A DNA stretch of 64,000 nucleotides from Bdellovibrio sp. KM01 (GTDB taxonomy: Bacteria > Bdellovibrionota > Bdellovibrionia > Bdellovibrionales > Bdellovibrionaceae): the NCBI RefSeq assembly GCF_013752535.1, contig NZ_CP058348.1, forward strand, positions 1,674,001 through 1,738,000. Reading direction: 5' to 3'. Position numbers and translations under genes: made by a program. The notes under the pieces were generated by a model. That model made no database searches. It had not been told where the DNA came from and saw only the letters and a program-made list of their open reading frames with translations. Position 1 is the stretch's first letter, and each line of letters opens with the position of its first letter. Below, piece after piece: positions 1 to 9,141 of the stretch.

Positions 1-908
1 CAAGCACGGCACTGTTTGAGTCCGAGGATGAGTTTGGGTATTTGAATGTCATTCCTTTAATTCAGAATGAAAAAAACAAAATGGATCGCTGGGCCATGTT
101 TCACAACTATACATCCTTAGTGGCTCCTTATGGATTTGGTGAGACCTCAACAGTACAGCGAAGTTTGGCGTTATTTCCGACGGCTTTTGCGAAAGATATA
201 AATGACGTTCTGGTTGTAGGCATGGGGTACGGAATTACAACTGAAGCATTCAGTCGTATTCCGGATATCAAAAAAATAACCAGTGTTGATATCCTGCCTT
301 TGGTGATGAGGGCCCAAAGTGCCTTGACGTTTAAAGATAATTCTTATCTGCAAGACCCTCGGGTAGAGAACGTCGCTGATGATGGCCGAAGTTTTATCGC
401 TCTCTCAGACAGAAAATGGGATATCATCACTGTGAATGTTGATCCCTATGGGCCGGGTACCACATATTTGATGTCTCGGGAATTTTACAAGATCGTGCGT
501 GGACATTTAAAACCTGGGGGTATTTATGCCCAGCTTATTTTTGGGGCGAATCGAGATCTAGTTTCCCTGCTTCATACCTTGAGCTCTTCATTTCCTTATT
601 ACCGGATTATGCCAGGATATTCCTATGATGGCTTGATCGTCATCGCAAGCGAAACTCCGTTGCCGGAGTGGTCTGAGGCCTCATTGCAAAGAGTGAAGCC
701 CTTGTTGCCGATTGGGAGCTGGGATGGGGCTTCTCTAGAGAAAAACTCTGACTTCGCATTAGCTGAATCGGTGGCTCGTGGTTGGGTGGAATACGTGCAG
801 CGTGAAGTGCCTGGTCCTTGGAAGTTAATAACGGATGATAATCTTTTGGTTGAATCCAGTCGGACTCGTTTTTCGGATCTCTTATTAACTTATCCGAAGG
901 ATTATTAA
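1..908 (+). CDS. Spermidine synthase-like protein, C-terminal part (5' end outside window)
   Basis: The reading frame is open from the window edge (first whole codon at 3) to the TAA at 906-908, so the true start lies upstream. The visible part is a Rossmann-type spermidine synthase/methyltransferase fold: a glycine-rich nucleotide-binding strand VLVVGMGYG at about nt 208-234, an acidic SVDILP strand end after it, a DDGRSF motif and a DxxxxNVDPYGPG segment where polyamine synthases have their active-site loop. Membrane-bound fusions of an MFS-like domain with this fold are common, and the oppositely oriented neighbour at 905-3079 is one, so this is probably the soluble domain of a similar fusion. 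It overlaps that neighbour by 4 bases, stop to stop. Whether it makes polyamines cannot be told from sequence. Confidence 0.8.
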   Translation, partial: STALFESEDEFGYLNVIPLIQNEKNKMDRWAMFHNYTSLVAPYGFGETSTVQRSLALFPTAFAKDINDVLVVGMGYGITTEAFSRIPDIKKITSVDILPLVMRAQSALTFKDNSYLQDPRVENVADDGRSFIALSDRKWDIITVNVDPYGPGTTYLMSREFYKIVRGHLKPGGIYAQLIFGANRDLVSLLHTLSSSFPYYRIMPGYSYDGLIVIASETPLPEWSEASLQRVKPLLPIGSWDGASLEKNSDFALAESVARGWVEYVQREVPGPWKLITDDNLLVESSRTRFSDLLLTYPKDY

Positions 909-3079
909 AAACATTCTTGGGAGCGGGGTAGGCCTGAGTATTCCGCAAATATATATTCGTCTCGTTGGTAGATATTTTGAATAATATTACGGATCGAAGT
1001 CGCTTCCAAAACGGCACGATCCAGAGTGTTCATCTTGCCACCTACGTAAAGTGGAATGTCTCGGTAAATTGTATTGCACTTAAGATTGAAAATGGGTTTT
1101 TTCTTTAAAGTTTCATTGTAAAAATGGGCATCACCTTCACGAAGAAACGATTCCATGGGGCCCGCAGTTAAGGTGCGGTTTTCATTGTAGGCAATCAGGA
1201 TGGGGTAGTATCCCGCGATAATGTCGATATGTTTAAAGTGAGCTTGAATGGGAGCTAGGAAGTCCGCCAATTGTTCAGTGTTGTGAACGGTTGAGCCGTC
1301 GAAATAGGTTTGATAGACACCATTTGGCTTCAGGCAGTTTTTCACCAGTTCGATAAATTCAAGAGTATACAGTTTCGCTGCATTGAAGTTTCCTGGGTAG
1401 GTTGCCGTGTTGACTATTAAATCATAGCTTTCAACAGGGCAGTTTCTTAAATACGACATTCCATCGATCAGATGAATGGATGTGTGGGCATTGTTTGCAA
1501 GATCATTATTGTATTCTTTAAAGACCTTCAGATTTCTCAAAACAGTCGGGGATATTTCAATCAAATCTGTGTGCTCGCTGATTGCAGTGACACCCCAGGA
1601 AGTCTGTCCGGTGCCTACTCCGATGACGGCGGATTTTTTTAAAGTATCGGGAAAGTATCTTCGTGCATACAGTCCGATTAAATTTTCTGTGCCCCTGTCG
1701 ATAATGTGTGAACGATGTCCATCAATGATGTAGTGATGTGATACTTGGTCATCCGTAACGGGGTCTTCCATCACGGCAATCGATGAAAAGGCTTCCGAGA
1801 ATATCTGTGAATTGATAGTGGCCGGTCTGATTTGCTTAACGAAGCGATTGTTGAATAATCCCGAAGCCTGGTCTTTTTGAAATGCGAAGAATGCAAAAAC
1901 AATAAGAGCCGCGAAGCCCCAGGATGTCGAGACGTACTTTTTGTCGAAATAGGTAAGAATCATAATGGCGACAATCGCTATCGATAAAGCGATGGAAAAA
2001 TAGAAATTCGTCCATAGGTACGGGGCCATAAAGGCAGCAAGCACCATCCCCAAAATATTCCCCAGGCACGCGATCGCATTCAAGTATCCGCTAGCCTGAT
2101 CGACTGCAAAATGAACAGATAATTCTTGAGTGCTTTTGATGAAAACCAGACTGGATGCGAAAACAGGGAGTGTTAAGCAAAGTGCCTGAACGGAAGACCA
2201 AATAAAATAGTTGGGCAGCTCGCCCGTAAAATTCTCGCTAATAAAGGGGGGGAGTGTTGAAAAGCTTGCCTGCAGAACTAGTATTGCCGCTGCCCAGGCA
2301 AAAAACCAGAACGTCCGGGAGGCATTTTGCAGATGTTTTTCGCTGAATCCAGCAATCGTCATCCAAAAGAACACGGCTGCCGAAATTAAAGTGGCGTGCA
2401 GGCGAAATGCTTCAGTTAAAAACACTTGGGTTTTTAATGCCCAAAAAACTTGATATGAGCTCAATATGGAAATTAGAAAGACCGAGATCGGAATAACCAG
2501 GAATTTTTTGGATAGAAGTTTTTTCCACGCTCCTGCGGGACTCTGATCAAGGTGAAATATATCGTGATTCAACAAGAACACCAAGACCGCTCCGAGGCCG
2601 ATTTGAGCTAACGAGAGCGCCAATAAGGAAGCTTTAACAGAGAGCCCGTAAGTAAAATAAATTTCAAAAGCCAACAGACCTATGATGGCTCCGCCATGAT
2701 AAAGGCCATAGATAAAATTAAAGCGGATTTGGCGTAGGTAGTAACTGTAAAGAGGAAGTTGGATGCCCAGTGATATCGCCGGTATCAATAGCCCCAGAAC
2801 AACCACGTATTGTGGAAGTTGGATTTTGTAAAAGTCTAAAGAAAGTGCCAGGAATAAACAGAGGTTGTAAATCCCCGTCAGAATTTCAACCCAAGGTAAA
2901 AAGCGACGGACTTTCGCACTAAGCAGGCTTCCCAGTGCAGTTCCGGTAATGAAAGTCAGGGTGACTAATAAGAATGTAATATAAAGATCGCCCAAGGTCA
3001 TTGAGACGATCTTTTGATAAAGGATTTGAGATGATAAATTGAGTAGCCCTGAGACCAGGGCTACGAAACTCAAAAACAT
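905..3079 (-). CDS. Membrane-bound spermidine synthase-like fusion protein (MFS-like plus SpeE-like)
   Basis: A 724-residue protein. Roughly residues 1-400 are a long series of hydrophobic helices, resembling an MFS-type transporter. Residues about 440-700 form a spermidine synthase-like domain with the motif AVIGVGTGQTSWG near residue 485, an acidic DLIEISP strand end and DxIVNTATYPG. It starts with ATG in a TAATG overlap with the ER/K-helix gene upstream, so the two are translationally coupled and probably continue the operon that starts with prepilin cassette 1. The canonical aminopropyltransferase residues are not obvious, so the substrate is unknown. It is convergent with a second protein of the same family at 1-908. 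Confidence 0.8.
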   Translation of the reverse strand: MFLSFVALVSGLLNLSSQILYQKIVSMTLGDLYITFLLVTLTFITGTALGSLLSAKVRRFLPWVEILTGIYNLCLFLALSLDFYKIQLPQYVVVLGLLIPAISLGIQLPLYSYYLRQIRFNFIYGLYHGGAIIGLLAFEIYFTYGLSVKASLLALSLAQIGLGAVLVFLLNHDIFHLDQSPAGAWKKLLSKKFLVIPISVFLISILSSYQVFWALKTQVFLTEAFRLHATLISAAVFFWMTIAGFSEKHLQNASRTFWFFAWAAAILVLQASFSTLPPFISENFTGELPNYFIWSSVQALCLTLPVFASSLVFIKSTQELSVHFAVDQASGYLNAIACLGNILGMVLAAFMAPYLWTNFYFSIALSIAIVAIMILTYFDKKYVSTSWGFAALIVFAFFAFQKDQASGLFNNRFVKQIRPATINSQIFSEAFSSIAVMEDPVTDDQVSHHYIIDGHRSHIIDRGTENLIGLYARRYFPDTLKKSAVIGVGTGQTSWGVTAISEHTDLIEISPTVLRNLKVFKEYNNDLANNAHTSIHLIDGMSYLRNCPVESYDLIVNTATYPGNFNAAKLYTLEFIELVKNCLKPNGVYQTYFDGSTVHNTEQLADFLAPIQAHFKHIDIIAGYYPILIAYNENRTLTAGPMESFLREGDAHFYNETLKKKPIFNLKCNTIYRDIPLYVGGKMNTLDRAVLEATSIRNIIQNIYQRDEYIFAEYSGLPRSQECF

Positions 3080-3897
3080 TACTTATTAGAACCTGATGAT
3101 GAAGAGCAGACCCTTTTCCCAGCAACGCAACCAGAACTTGATCTGCCTGGTGCAGAGAATGAGTACAAACTGTTGCCATTCGTGCAGGCGTAATATCTTG
3201 TAGACGTTGTATAACCTGAGTTCTTAGTCGTTTGCACGTAATTACTTTCCGTACAAGTCGGCGTCGCTGAACATCCTGAGCAAGTCGGATTTCTTTTTTC
3301 CTCTTCCTCTTTTTTCCTTTTCTCCTCAGCGATTCGCGCCGCTTCCGCTTCTTCAGCTTTACGTTTTTCTTCGGCGAGTCTTGCAGCTTCCTCGGCTTTG
3401 CGTTTTTCCTCGGCTAGTCTCGCTTCTTCTTCCGCGCGGGCTTGGGCCGCGGTTTTGGCAACACAATTCGCAGATTCAAGGATAGTCGTACCATTTACGC
3501 ATCGTATATTCAGGGTGCCAGCTGTCGTGGGATATCCGTCCATATTTCTCATGGTTGGTTGGGCAGCCGTGCAATCGAAATTGGCTGCTTGGCCATTGTT
3601 CAAGCGACCCACTGTCAAACGAGATTTCCCTAAGTCGTTAGGGCTATCAAACACGGTGTTCAGCAACAGTACGGAGTCGCGACAGTTAGCATTACCACTA
3701 CCAGTGTTCACTGGGGAAGTCGGTGCCACCGGCTCATTTTTCGTTGTTGAAGACGTCGTTGCCGGAGTGTCTTGTTGGTAGCGATATTCATACCGGTTTC
3801 CCGATTTTACCCGTGAAAAACCTGTTTCTGAAATCACTGCAATTACGAATAACAGCAAAACACCGGATGCTAATTTAAAATGAGTTTGCCTTTTCAT
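3079..3897 (-). CDS. Membrane-anchored protein with charged ER/K helix and Cys-rich C-terminus
   Basis: A 272-residue protein of no family I recognise. Residues about 8-28 are a single hydrophobic segment (signal anchor or signal peptide). A Thr/Ser-rich stretch and a small Cys-containing domain follow. Residues about 153-203 are a near-continuous run of Glu, Arg, Lys and Ala built on the repeat AEEKRKAEEA, predicted as a long single alpha helix. The last 60 residues hold CSGC and several further cysteines, then a Ser/Gly tail. The start is an ATG with GGGAGG five bases before it. It lies 30 bases after the EF-hand gene of cassette 1 and overlaps the next gene by one base, so it is probably co-transcribed with the cassette. 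A stalk or periplasm-spanning role is inference only. Confidence 0.75.
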   Translation of the reverse strand: MKRQTHFKLASGVLLLFVIAVISETGFSRVKSGNRYEYRYQQDTPATTSSTTKNEPVAPTSPVNTGSGNANCRDSVLLLNTVFDSPNDLGKSRLTVGRLNNGQAANFDCTAAQPTMRNMDGYPTTAGTLNIRCVNGTTILESANCVAKTAAQARAEEEARLAEEKRKAEEAARLAEEKRKAEEAEAARIAEEKRKKEEEEKRNPTCSGCSATPTCTESNYVQTTKNSGYTTSTRYYACTNGNSLYSFSAPGRSSSGCVAGKRVCSSSSGSNK

Positions 3898-3927
3898 GGA
3901 ATCCTCCCAGAAAAAATGCTATCTCAA

Positions 3928-5136
3928 TTAGGGAACAATTTTAAGAAAAATATCCCAGACGCGGCCTTTCTTAATGTCGCCTTTTTTATTTCGGTAAGTA
4001 AACTCGCCCGGGCCGACCACCTTAGCATGATTGTTTAGGTCCTGCGTGGTGTTTTCGTACTTTAAGGAAATGGATTCTACGCCCATGTCTTTAAGAGTTT
4101 TTATTTCCTTTGCAGCGCTTTTGCCGTCGTGATTGGAGTCTCTCCAAAGGCGGAGATGAGCCCAGATCGGATCTTTCACGTCAATGACTCCATCGTTATT
4201 GCTGTCATAAGCCTGAAGGTTTTTGAAGCCATCCTGGTAGTTATTGATGTCGCCAAAGAGCTCCGACCCAGCGTCAACTTTTCCATTTTTATTCGCGTCA
4301 TACACTAATAGATAGGTCTCGCTCTTAAATGACGGCCAAGAGATCTTATGAGGAGTCCCTTCAAACAGCGGGAAATAAGAAGTCTTATCCACAACGGGAA
4401 GGCTGTCGTCCTCGAACTTCAGTACGATAGGGGAGAAATAACCGCCACAGAACTTGTTTTCACCAGGAAAAGACGCAAGCATAGTTAACGTTTTTCCGTT
4501 TTCAGAGACATACCATTGATTGGAAGCAGTAACTGGACCATTAAAGGCCATGAATTGAGAAGGAGTGGTTGCCACTTCCTGTCTGAAACTGACGTCTTTA
4601 ATGAACTCAGATTTAACTGCAAACTCTGAAAGTTTGGTGAAATCGGTTCCCGAAGCCAAAACGTCAACGGGGATGGTTTTTGCTTCGGATAGGTTGATAC
4701 GAATCAGGTTGCCTTTTAGTGACGCATTCAAGTGAACCTTTGCATCGCCATTGACTACCGTATTATCTGTTATGTTTTGCGCGGCACCAGCGCCATACGT
4801 ATTCATGGTCGCCGTCGCTGGAAATTTGATCTCAACTTGTTTGTAAGCGCCACTCACGGTCAAGTATTTGAGATTCGCAAACAGCTGTGAATATTCAGAG
4901 ATTGGATTCGGCACGGAACGAAGATTGGTCCCGAAGCAGCTGACATAAATATCGAGTGTAGTAATGGCCCCGCTGGAGCCGTTTACTACCAATTGCGAAT
5001 CCAAGACCACGTCATTTAGATTCGGACCCGTAAAAGGCAGAACACTTGTCGTGGCAGCTTTAGTATCCGCGGCAAACGCAGTTGAACTTATCAAGGAACT
5101 CATCGTAAGGAGTGCAGTTAGGAATCTAGGTGTCAT
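3928..5136 (-). CDS. Secreted triple EF-hand protein, cassette 1
   Basis: A 402-residue protein with a cleavable signal peptide (residues 1-22, ending AFA). Three calcium-loop motifs lie near residues 280 (DANKNGKVD followed by ELFGD), 311 (DSNNDGVID) and 333 (DSNHDGKS), with the ELFGD...GF spacing known from calcium-binding regions of large surface proteins. A SFPGE...FCGG motif before the loops and a final WDIFL motif are shared with the proteins at 37881-39149 and 43920-45191. The ATG overlaps the TGA of the PilW-like gene (ATGA) and has GGAGG seven bases upstream. By position after three minor prepilins it resembles PilY1 in type IVa pilus operons, but it is not homologous by eye. A calcium-dependent tip or adhesive role is inferred. 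Confidence 0.85.
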   Translation of the reverse strand: MTPRFLTALLTMSSLISSTAFAADTKAATTSVLPFTGPNLNDVVLDSQLVVNGSSGAITTLDIYVSCFGTNLRSVPNPISEYSQLFANLKYLTVSGAYKQVEIKFPATATMNTYGAGAAQNITDNTVVNGDAKVHLNASLKGNLIRINLSEAKTIPVDVLASGTDFTKLSEFAVKSEFIKDVSFRQEVATTPSQFMAFNGPVTASNQWYVSENGKTLTMLASFPGENKFCGGYFSPIVLKFEDDSLPVVDKTSYFPLFEGTPHKISWPSFKSETYLLVYDANKNGKVDAGSELFGDINNYQDGFKNLQAYDSNNDGVIDVKDPIWAHLRLWRDSNHDGKSAAKEIKTLKDMGVESISLKYENTTQDLNNHAKVVGPGEFTYRNKKGDIKKGRVWDIFLKIVP

Positions 5137-6170
5137 CTGATGACCTCCATGCTAATAAGCGGAAGTGTCACTGATTTACGAACGAAAGTGGCAGACTTCA
5201 GGTCTGAGAGGAGCACATTTTTATCAACATATTGTCCTTGTTGATATATTTGAAAAACCAATTCATTTTTACTAGTCTGCGCATTAAGTCTAATCGTCAA
5301 TCGTGATAAGTTGACTGGCTCAACTTTGACAAAGGGAGCCGCACCACCCACTGGAGGAAGCGTTCTCAGAAAAATGTCAGCATTGTTATAGCTTGCGTTT
5401 GTAACTGGATGCGTATTTTGAAAGTTCACCGAGGCGAGAGCTGTCGTCATAGGAATCAAATCGTCGCCTGCAACGCGCCCCAGATAAGATGCAAAACGAG
5501 GTGCCGTTAGAATATTAATTCCCCCAGCACTGTTTAGCGGACGCAGGTAAGTCGGACAGGAGAGCAAGAATAGTTTTCCGTCTGCCCAGCGGTTTGAGAA
5601 AACCTTGGTCATTGTACCAGCGTTAGGGCCGCCGGCAGTACCGGTTACATTAGCAACGGAATTCAAACCTACATATTGAATAGATCCGTTGTTCATTAGA
5701 TCAGGGGAATTCCCTGCATTTTTATAAGCAAACATAGGGTCAAAGACCAAAGAGTCGAACTGGTCTTCTTCTGTCTGCAGCAGGTAGAAATATTTGCCTG
5801 CGGTTAAAGTTAACTTTCTTTCTGCGATATTCGCTTTGCTTAAAGTGGAGAATGGCACATCAGGATAGTAGTCATAAAAGTTTTTGCCGGTATCGTCGGT
5901 CAAGGAAAGCTTGTTAAAGCTCGCCGCGGATTTCTTAAGAATGTTGACGGTTGCGATATTTAAAGTTGAAAGATCGGCTTCGCCTTCAGAGCGTGCAGTT
6001 TGTTTTTTCAATGCCGTCGTAAAGTCAGCAATAAATTTGGCATTGCCCAGGGCCACAACGCCAATTAAGCCAACGACAACCATTAATTCCGTAACAGTCA
6101 TCCCACGCTTATTGAGAAGAGGATTGTGCTTCGCTATTTTACAGTGATGAAATAAGTGTACTTTTTCCAC
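5133..6170 (-). CDS. PilW/GspJ-like minor prepilin, cassette 1
   Basis: A prepilin of 345 residues from the GTG at 6170. The mature N-terminus follows KRG and reads MTVTELMVVVGLIG, with the conserved Glu at mature position 5 and one hydrophobic helix, so a prepilin peptidase should process it. The leader of about 24 residues is long. Motifs shared with the other two cassettes include DDTGKNFYDYYPD, FDPMFAY and FLRTLPPVGG. An in-frame ATG at 6185 is less likely because the Shine-Dalgarno AAGGAGGA falls inside the first codons after it and lies just before the GTG. It overlaps the small prepilin gene by 37 bases and the EF-hand gene by 4. It probably sits in the tip complex of a pilus or pseudopilus. 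Confidence 0.85.
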   Translation of the reverse strand: MEKVHLFHHCKIAKHNPLLNKRGMTVTELMVVVGLIGVVALGNAKFIADFTTALKKQTARSEGEADLSTLNIATVNILKKSAASFNKLSLTDDTGKNFYDYYPDVPFSTLSKANIAERKLTLTAGKYFYLLQTEEDQFDSLVFDPMFAYKNAGNSPDLMNNGSIQYVGLNSVANVTGTAGGPNAGTMTKVFSNRWADGKLFLLSCPTYLRPLNSAGGINILTAPRFASYLGRVAGDDLIPMTTALASVNFQNTHPVTNASYNNADIFLRTLPPVGGAAPFVKVEPVNLSRLTIRLNAQTSKNELVFQIYQQGQYVDKNVLLSDLKSATFVRKSVTLPLISMEVIR

Positions 6171-6604
6171 TGATCCTCCTTCCATTTGTTAGCAAGGATG
6201 TTCTGACTTGCCAGGGTAATTTTAATGTCGACCTGATAAAGATTACGTACGAACAAACTCGGGATGATAACGTAACCAAAATAGGCCTGACAGCCATCTT
6301 TTGCACATTGAGCTCTTGGAATTAAATTACCATTCGAAATTCCGTAGGGAAGTTTGTCTGCTGCCAGCAAAGCCTCTTCCTTTTTGACATTGGTTTCGAA
6401 GGTCACTTGATACATAGAAAGATTAAAGCGAATGCTTTCAACGATCGCCTGAACATTGTCGTTCGCAACACGCGATAGTTTTAGTTGTGATGTCATACCC
6501 GCAATGTAGCTGATATAGTAATAAGTCGAGTAGCTGACGATAATACCGATTGCGACAGCCGCTAACAACTCTATCATTGTGAAACCGCGATTACCGAGCT
6601 TCAT
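6134..6604 (-). CDS. Small PilV/GspI-like minor prepilin, cassette 1
   Basis: A 156-residue prepilin with a 7-residue leader ending NRG and mature start FTMIELLAAVAIG. Glu is at position 5 and the hydrophobic helix reaches about residue 36. The body shares YQVTF, a paired-cysteine segment (QC then GC five residues on) and GYVI with the small prepilins of cassettes 2 and 3. Start ATG 6604 has AAAGGG eight bases upstream and lies one base after the giant prepilin gene. It is expected to be cleaved by a PilD-type peptidase and to assemble with the two neighbouring prepilins into a tip complex. Assignment to pilus or T2SS cannot be made here because no assembly ATPase, secretin or platform gene is in the window. 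Confidence 0.85.
   Translation of the reverse strand: MKLGNRGFTMIELLAAVAIGIIVSYSTYYYISYIAGMTSQLKLSRVANDNVQAIVESIRFNLSMYQVTFETNVKKEEALLAADKLPYGISNGNLIPRAQCAKDGCQAYFGYVIIPSLFVRNLYQVDIKITLASQNILANKWKEDQWKKYTYFITVK
6174..6181 (-). promoter_or_regulatory. Ribosome binding site that sets the GTG start of the PilW-like gene
   Basis: AAGGAGGA on the minus strand lies three bases before GTG 6170-6168. It falls within the coding end of the upstream small prepilin gene, which supports translational coupling and excludes the ATG at 6185. The spacing is short. Confidence 0.6.
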
Positions 6605-6605
6605 A

Positions 6606-9110
6606 CTATAAACCCTTTCCGCGGCTAACTTCTTTGATTAAGAAGCGATTGGTTTGTTTTTTACATTTTACTATAGAGTCTTTAGCAGAAACGATTCCGC
6701 AATCCGGGTCTACCGTTGTCCACTTGAATGGATCCGAAGTTCTTAAGCTCACGGGGTTACAGATCCAATGCTGATATCGGTCGTTAATACCAATATTCGA
6801 CTGCCACAGAGGGGCAAGTGTCGCATTAGAACAACCTAAGTAGTTACCAGCTTTATCCTGGCCCAGGATCTTTGCATTAATAAGTTCTTGGACGGCTTGT
6901 GGCTGATAGATACTGCTCCAACGAATTCCTGCGGTGTAGGCAGTCGGGTGGATATTTAGCTGATTCGTGATAATTGTACCAATGATACGCAGTGGCTGCG
7001 TACGCTGGTTGATTGTCAGTCTTTCACAGACAAAAAAGCCCGTGATAAAAGTTTGATCCTGGGTAATCACACAGTTTGCTACCAATGAATCCGTGCGGAA
7101 TTTACCGCCCGAAAGGTTCACGGTTCCTTCATTGTATCCCGGATCATTGTTGTTCGCATAGGCGGGGTTGAACTTCCAAGCATGGCGCGCCTGTTCAGAG
7201 AAATCCGTATTCCATTTTGCCGCGGGAAAAGCTGAATAGTCTGATCCAGCGTCGCCCGGATCAGGCGATGCAAAACAGCGATCATCAAATTCGGCCAAAT
7301 TCTGCGCAGCTTCTGGAGGGCGGTGCAGTTGGTCGTACCCAGCTTCATTCGGCATCGGGTATTGCGGATCGTCCGCTCCAGCCATGCCCGAATAGTTCAC
7401 CCATTTCGCAGGGGTGGAACCATCTGGAAGTGTACCAGTCAGTACCATGGCACTTCCGACCTTGGTAAAATTCACGCCATTTGTTTTTTTATAGAATTCA
7501 CTGGTGGTATTTTGGCGCAGGTTTTTTCCGTCCAGATAACCATAATCGTAAGCTTCAAAAAGAAATTTAATACTTGGGGCAGATTTAACGTTATTGTTTG
7601 CGGCGCCATTTGAATAAGGTGCCAGGTTCACTTCACCATTGAATGTGAACTTAAGGTCTACTTGGTTGAACTGCTGACGACCCGCTACAACCAGAGGAGT
7701 GGATTGAATGACAATCGATGCACCACCCATGCCGGAAGGATAGAGAGTCACTTGTCCCTCGCGGTGAATGTAAAACTCAGTATAGTAAATCCCACGACTT
7801 CCCGTCGGACCTTGCAAACCATTGTAATAAACTTTGGCCTTCATGATGGGAGTACCTTGTGCCACTGTCACCGCAGCATTTGCAAGAACGCCCGGGACGT
7901 TGGTTACCGAGCTATAACCATCAACATCACCCTGTTCGATGAAGTTATCAATGTTACCTAGGTTAAATTGAACAACGGCAGAGTTCGTTTGCGATAGCGT
8001 CGGTCGCACCCATAATTGAGCCGAGGCTGTTTGATTCAAGTCATAGGATGCCATGATACGCTTGCGACACATTTTCTGAACATCGAAGATGCTTTCGCTG
8101 GCCTTAATGATATTAAATAAGTAATCAAGACCCGTATCACGTGTAGCATCCAGCTCAAATCCACCCAACATACCTGAAAAATTAGGCATGCTATAATTGT
8201 ACATATACCCATCACCACCGGCAGTTTTAACGATGTAGGGGGCGTTGTCCATTTTGATAGTTCCGCCACCCAGAACAACTTTGTCGACAAAGACAATGTT
8301 ATTCATCGCAGGCGTGGTATTGCTTGGAGGAAGGCTTAGATCGCCATTGATAAAGACGGGACTTTCAAAGCGAAGTCCGCCGTTGGAATTTTGAACATTG
8401 ATATTATCAAGACGAATATTGCCCGTACCCGCATCGTTCGTCCCAGAGGCTAAATTCAAGTTGTTTGAAACTATCAAAGCGAAGTAAGTAAGCTCACGCG
8501 GGTAGACGATATTTCTGGAAGTCAAAGTTTGATTCAACTCGGGGTTCGTCTTGTGTTTTAAGAACACAGTAATTCGCAACGGCACTTCGCGACCGCGTAC
8601 AGCGGAGATCGCCGTCGAATCACGATCGATGGTGATTTTTGCGGATTCAAACTCATCAATAATCGGTGTGACAACCGAATAAAGCGGATGGCTGTTCGTC
8701 AAAGTGCTGAAATTAATATTTCCCGTGATATTCATCAGGCGAGTGCTTGCCAATGGTTCAGGATGTGGAGTCTCTGAGTTTTTAATGAATAAAAGAGTTT
8801 CATCTGAAAGCAACAGACGTTGCGTATATCCCGAGCTCGTCAGATTGCAGTTCATATCCTGCGACCAGTTAGGCGATAAGCACCAGCTCTGTTTAATCGC
8901 ATTCACTGTATAAGAGTAAACCCCGTCCAACACGACACGGTGATCCGTTTTAGTAGCCGCCTTGTTTAGAACTTTTGCCTGACTTTCGATATAAGCGATG
9001 GAGGCGAAGAACATAATGCAAATCACCACCCCACCAATCAATGTGGTGAGGAGCACGGAGCCCTGTTGCGAGCGCAACAATCGCTTATGAAACGCACTTT
9101 GCTGGTTCAA
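6606..9110 (-). CDS. Giant GspK/PilX-like minor prepilin, cassette 1
   Basis: An 834-residue prepilin if it starts at TTG 9110. The leader ends QQG and the mature chain begins SVLLTTLIGGVVICIMFFASI. It lacks the Glu at position 5, as does GspK, the capping pseudopilin of type II secretion. The frame extends to 9236, but the longer N-terminus is unlike a prepilin leader, while TTG 9110 has AAGGGG just upstream and gives a 16-residue leader. The C-terminal part shares NCVITxxxTFxTGF, PLRIIGT, SSIYQPQ and DPFKWTxVDPDCG with the proteins at 33242 and 39359. Unlike them it has no coiled-coil/Pro-rich insert. It is far larger than classical GspK (about 300 residues). First gene of the cassette. Confidence 0.8.
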   Translation of the reverse strand: MNQQSAFHKRLLRSQQGSVLLTTLIGGVVICIMFFASIAYIESQAKVLNKAATKTDHRVVLDGVYSYTVNAIKQSWCLSPNWSQDMNCNLTSSGYTQRLLLSDETLLFIKNSETPHPEPLASTRLMNITGNINFSTLTNSHPLYSVVTPIIDEFESAKITIDRDSTAISAVRGREVPLRITVFLKHKTNPELNQTLTSRNIVYPRELTYFALIVSNNLNLASGTNDAGTGNIRLDNINVQNSNGGLRFESPVFINGDLSLPPSNTTPAMNNIVFVDKVVLGGGTIKMDNAPYIVKTAGGDGYMYNYSMPNFSGMLGGFELDATRDTGLDYLFNIIKASESIFDVQKMCRKRIMASYDLNQTASAQLWVRPTLSQTNSAVVQFNLGNIDNFIEQGDVDGYSSVTNVPGVLANAAVTVAQGTPIMKAKVYYNGLQGPTGSRGIYYTEFYIHREGQVTLYPSGMGGASIVIQSTPLVVAGRQQFNQVDLKFTFNGEVNLAPYSNGAANNNVKSAPSIKFLFEAYDYGYLDGKNLRQNTTSEFYKKTNGVNFTKVGSAMVLTGTLPDGSTPAKWVNYSGMAGADDPQYPMPNEAGYDQLHRPPEAAQNLAEFDDRCFASPDPGDAGSDYSAFPAAKWNTDFSEQARHAWKFNPAYANNNDPGYNEGTVNLSGGKFRTDSLVANCVITQDQTFITGFFVCERLTINQRTQPLRIIGTIITNQLNIHPTAYTAGIRWSSIYQPQAVQELINAKILGQDKAGNYLGCSNATLAPLWQSNIGINDRYQHWICNPVSLRTSDPFKWTTVDPDCGIVSAKDSIVKCKKQTNRFLIKEVSRGKGL

Positions 9111-9133
9111 ACAATCCCCTTTGTTCCATATTA

Positions 9134-9141
9134 ATATCGGC
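9134..9141 (-). promoter_or_regulatory. Candidate FliA-like -10 element for cassette 1
   Basis: The minus strand reads GCCGATAT, against the sigma-28 -10 consensus GCCGATAA. It lies 23 bases before the proposed TTG start at 9110. Matching boxes lie 22 and 21 bases before the lead genes of cassettes 2 and 3. No convincing -35 TAAAGTTT lies at the right distance, so this is a suggestion. Confidence 0.35.

Noticed and set aside
3398-3781. Plus-strand ORFs opposite the ER/K-helix gene
   Set aside because: They are shadows of the low-complexity coding region and have no ribosome binding site.
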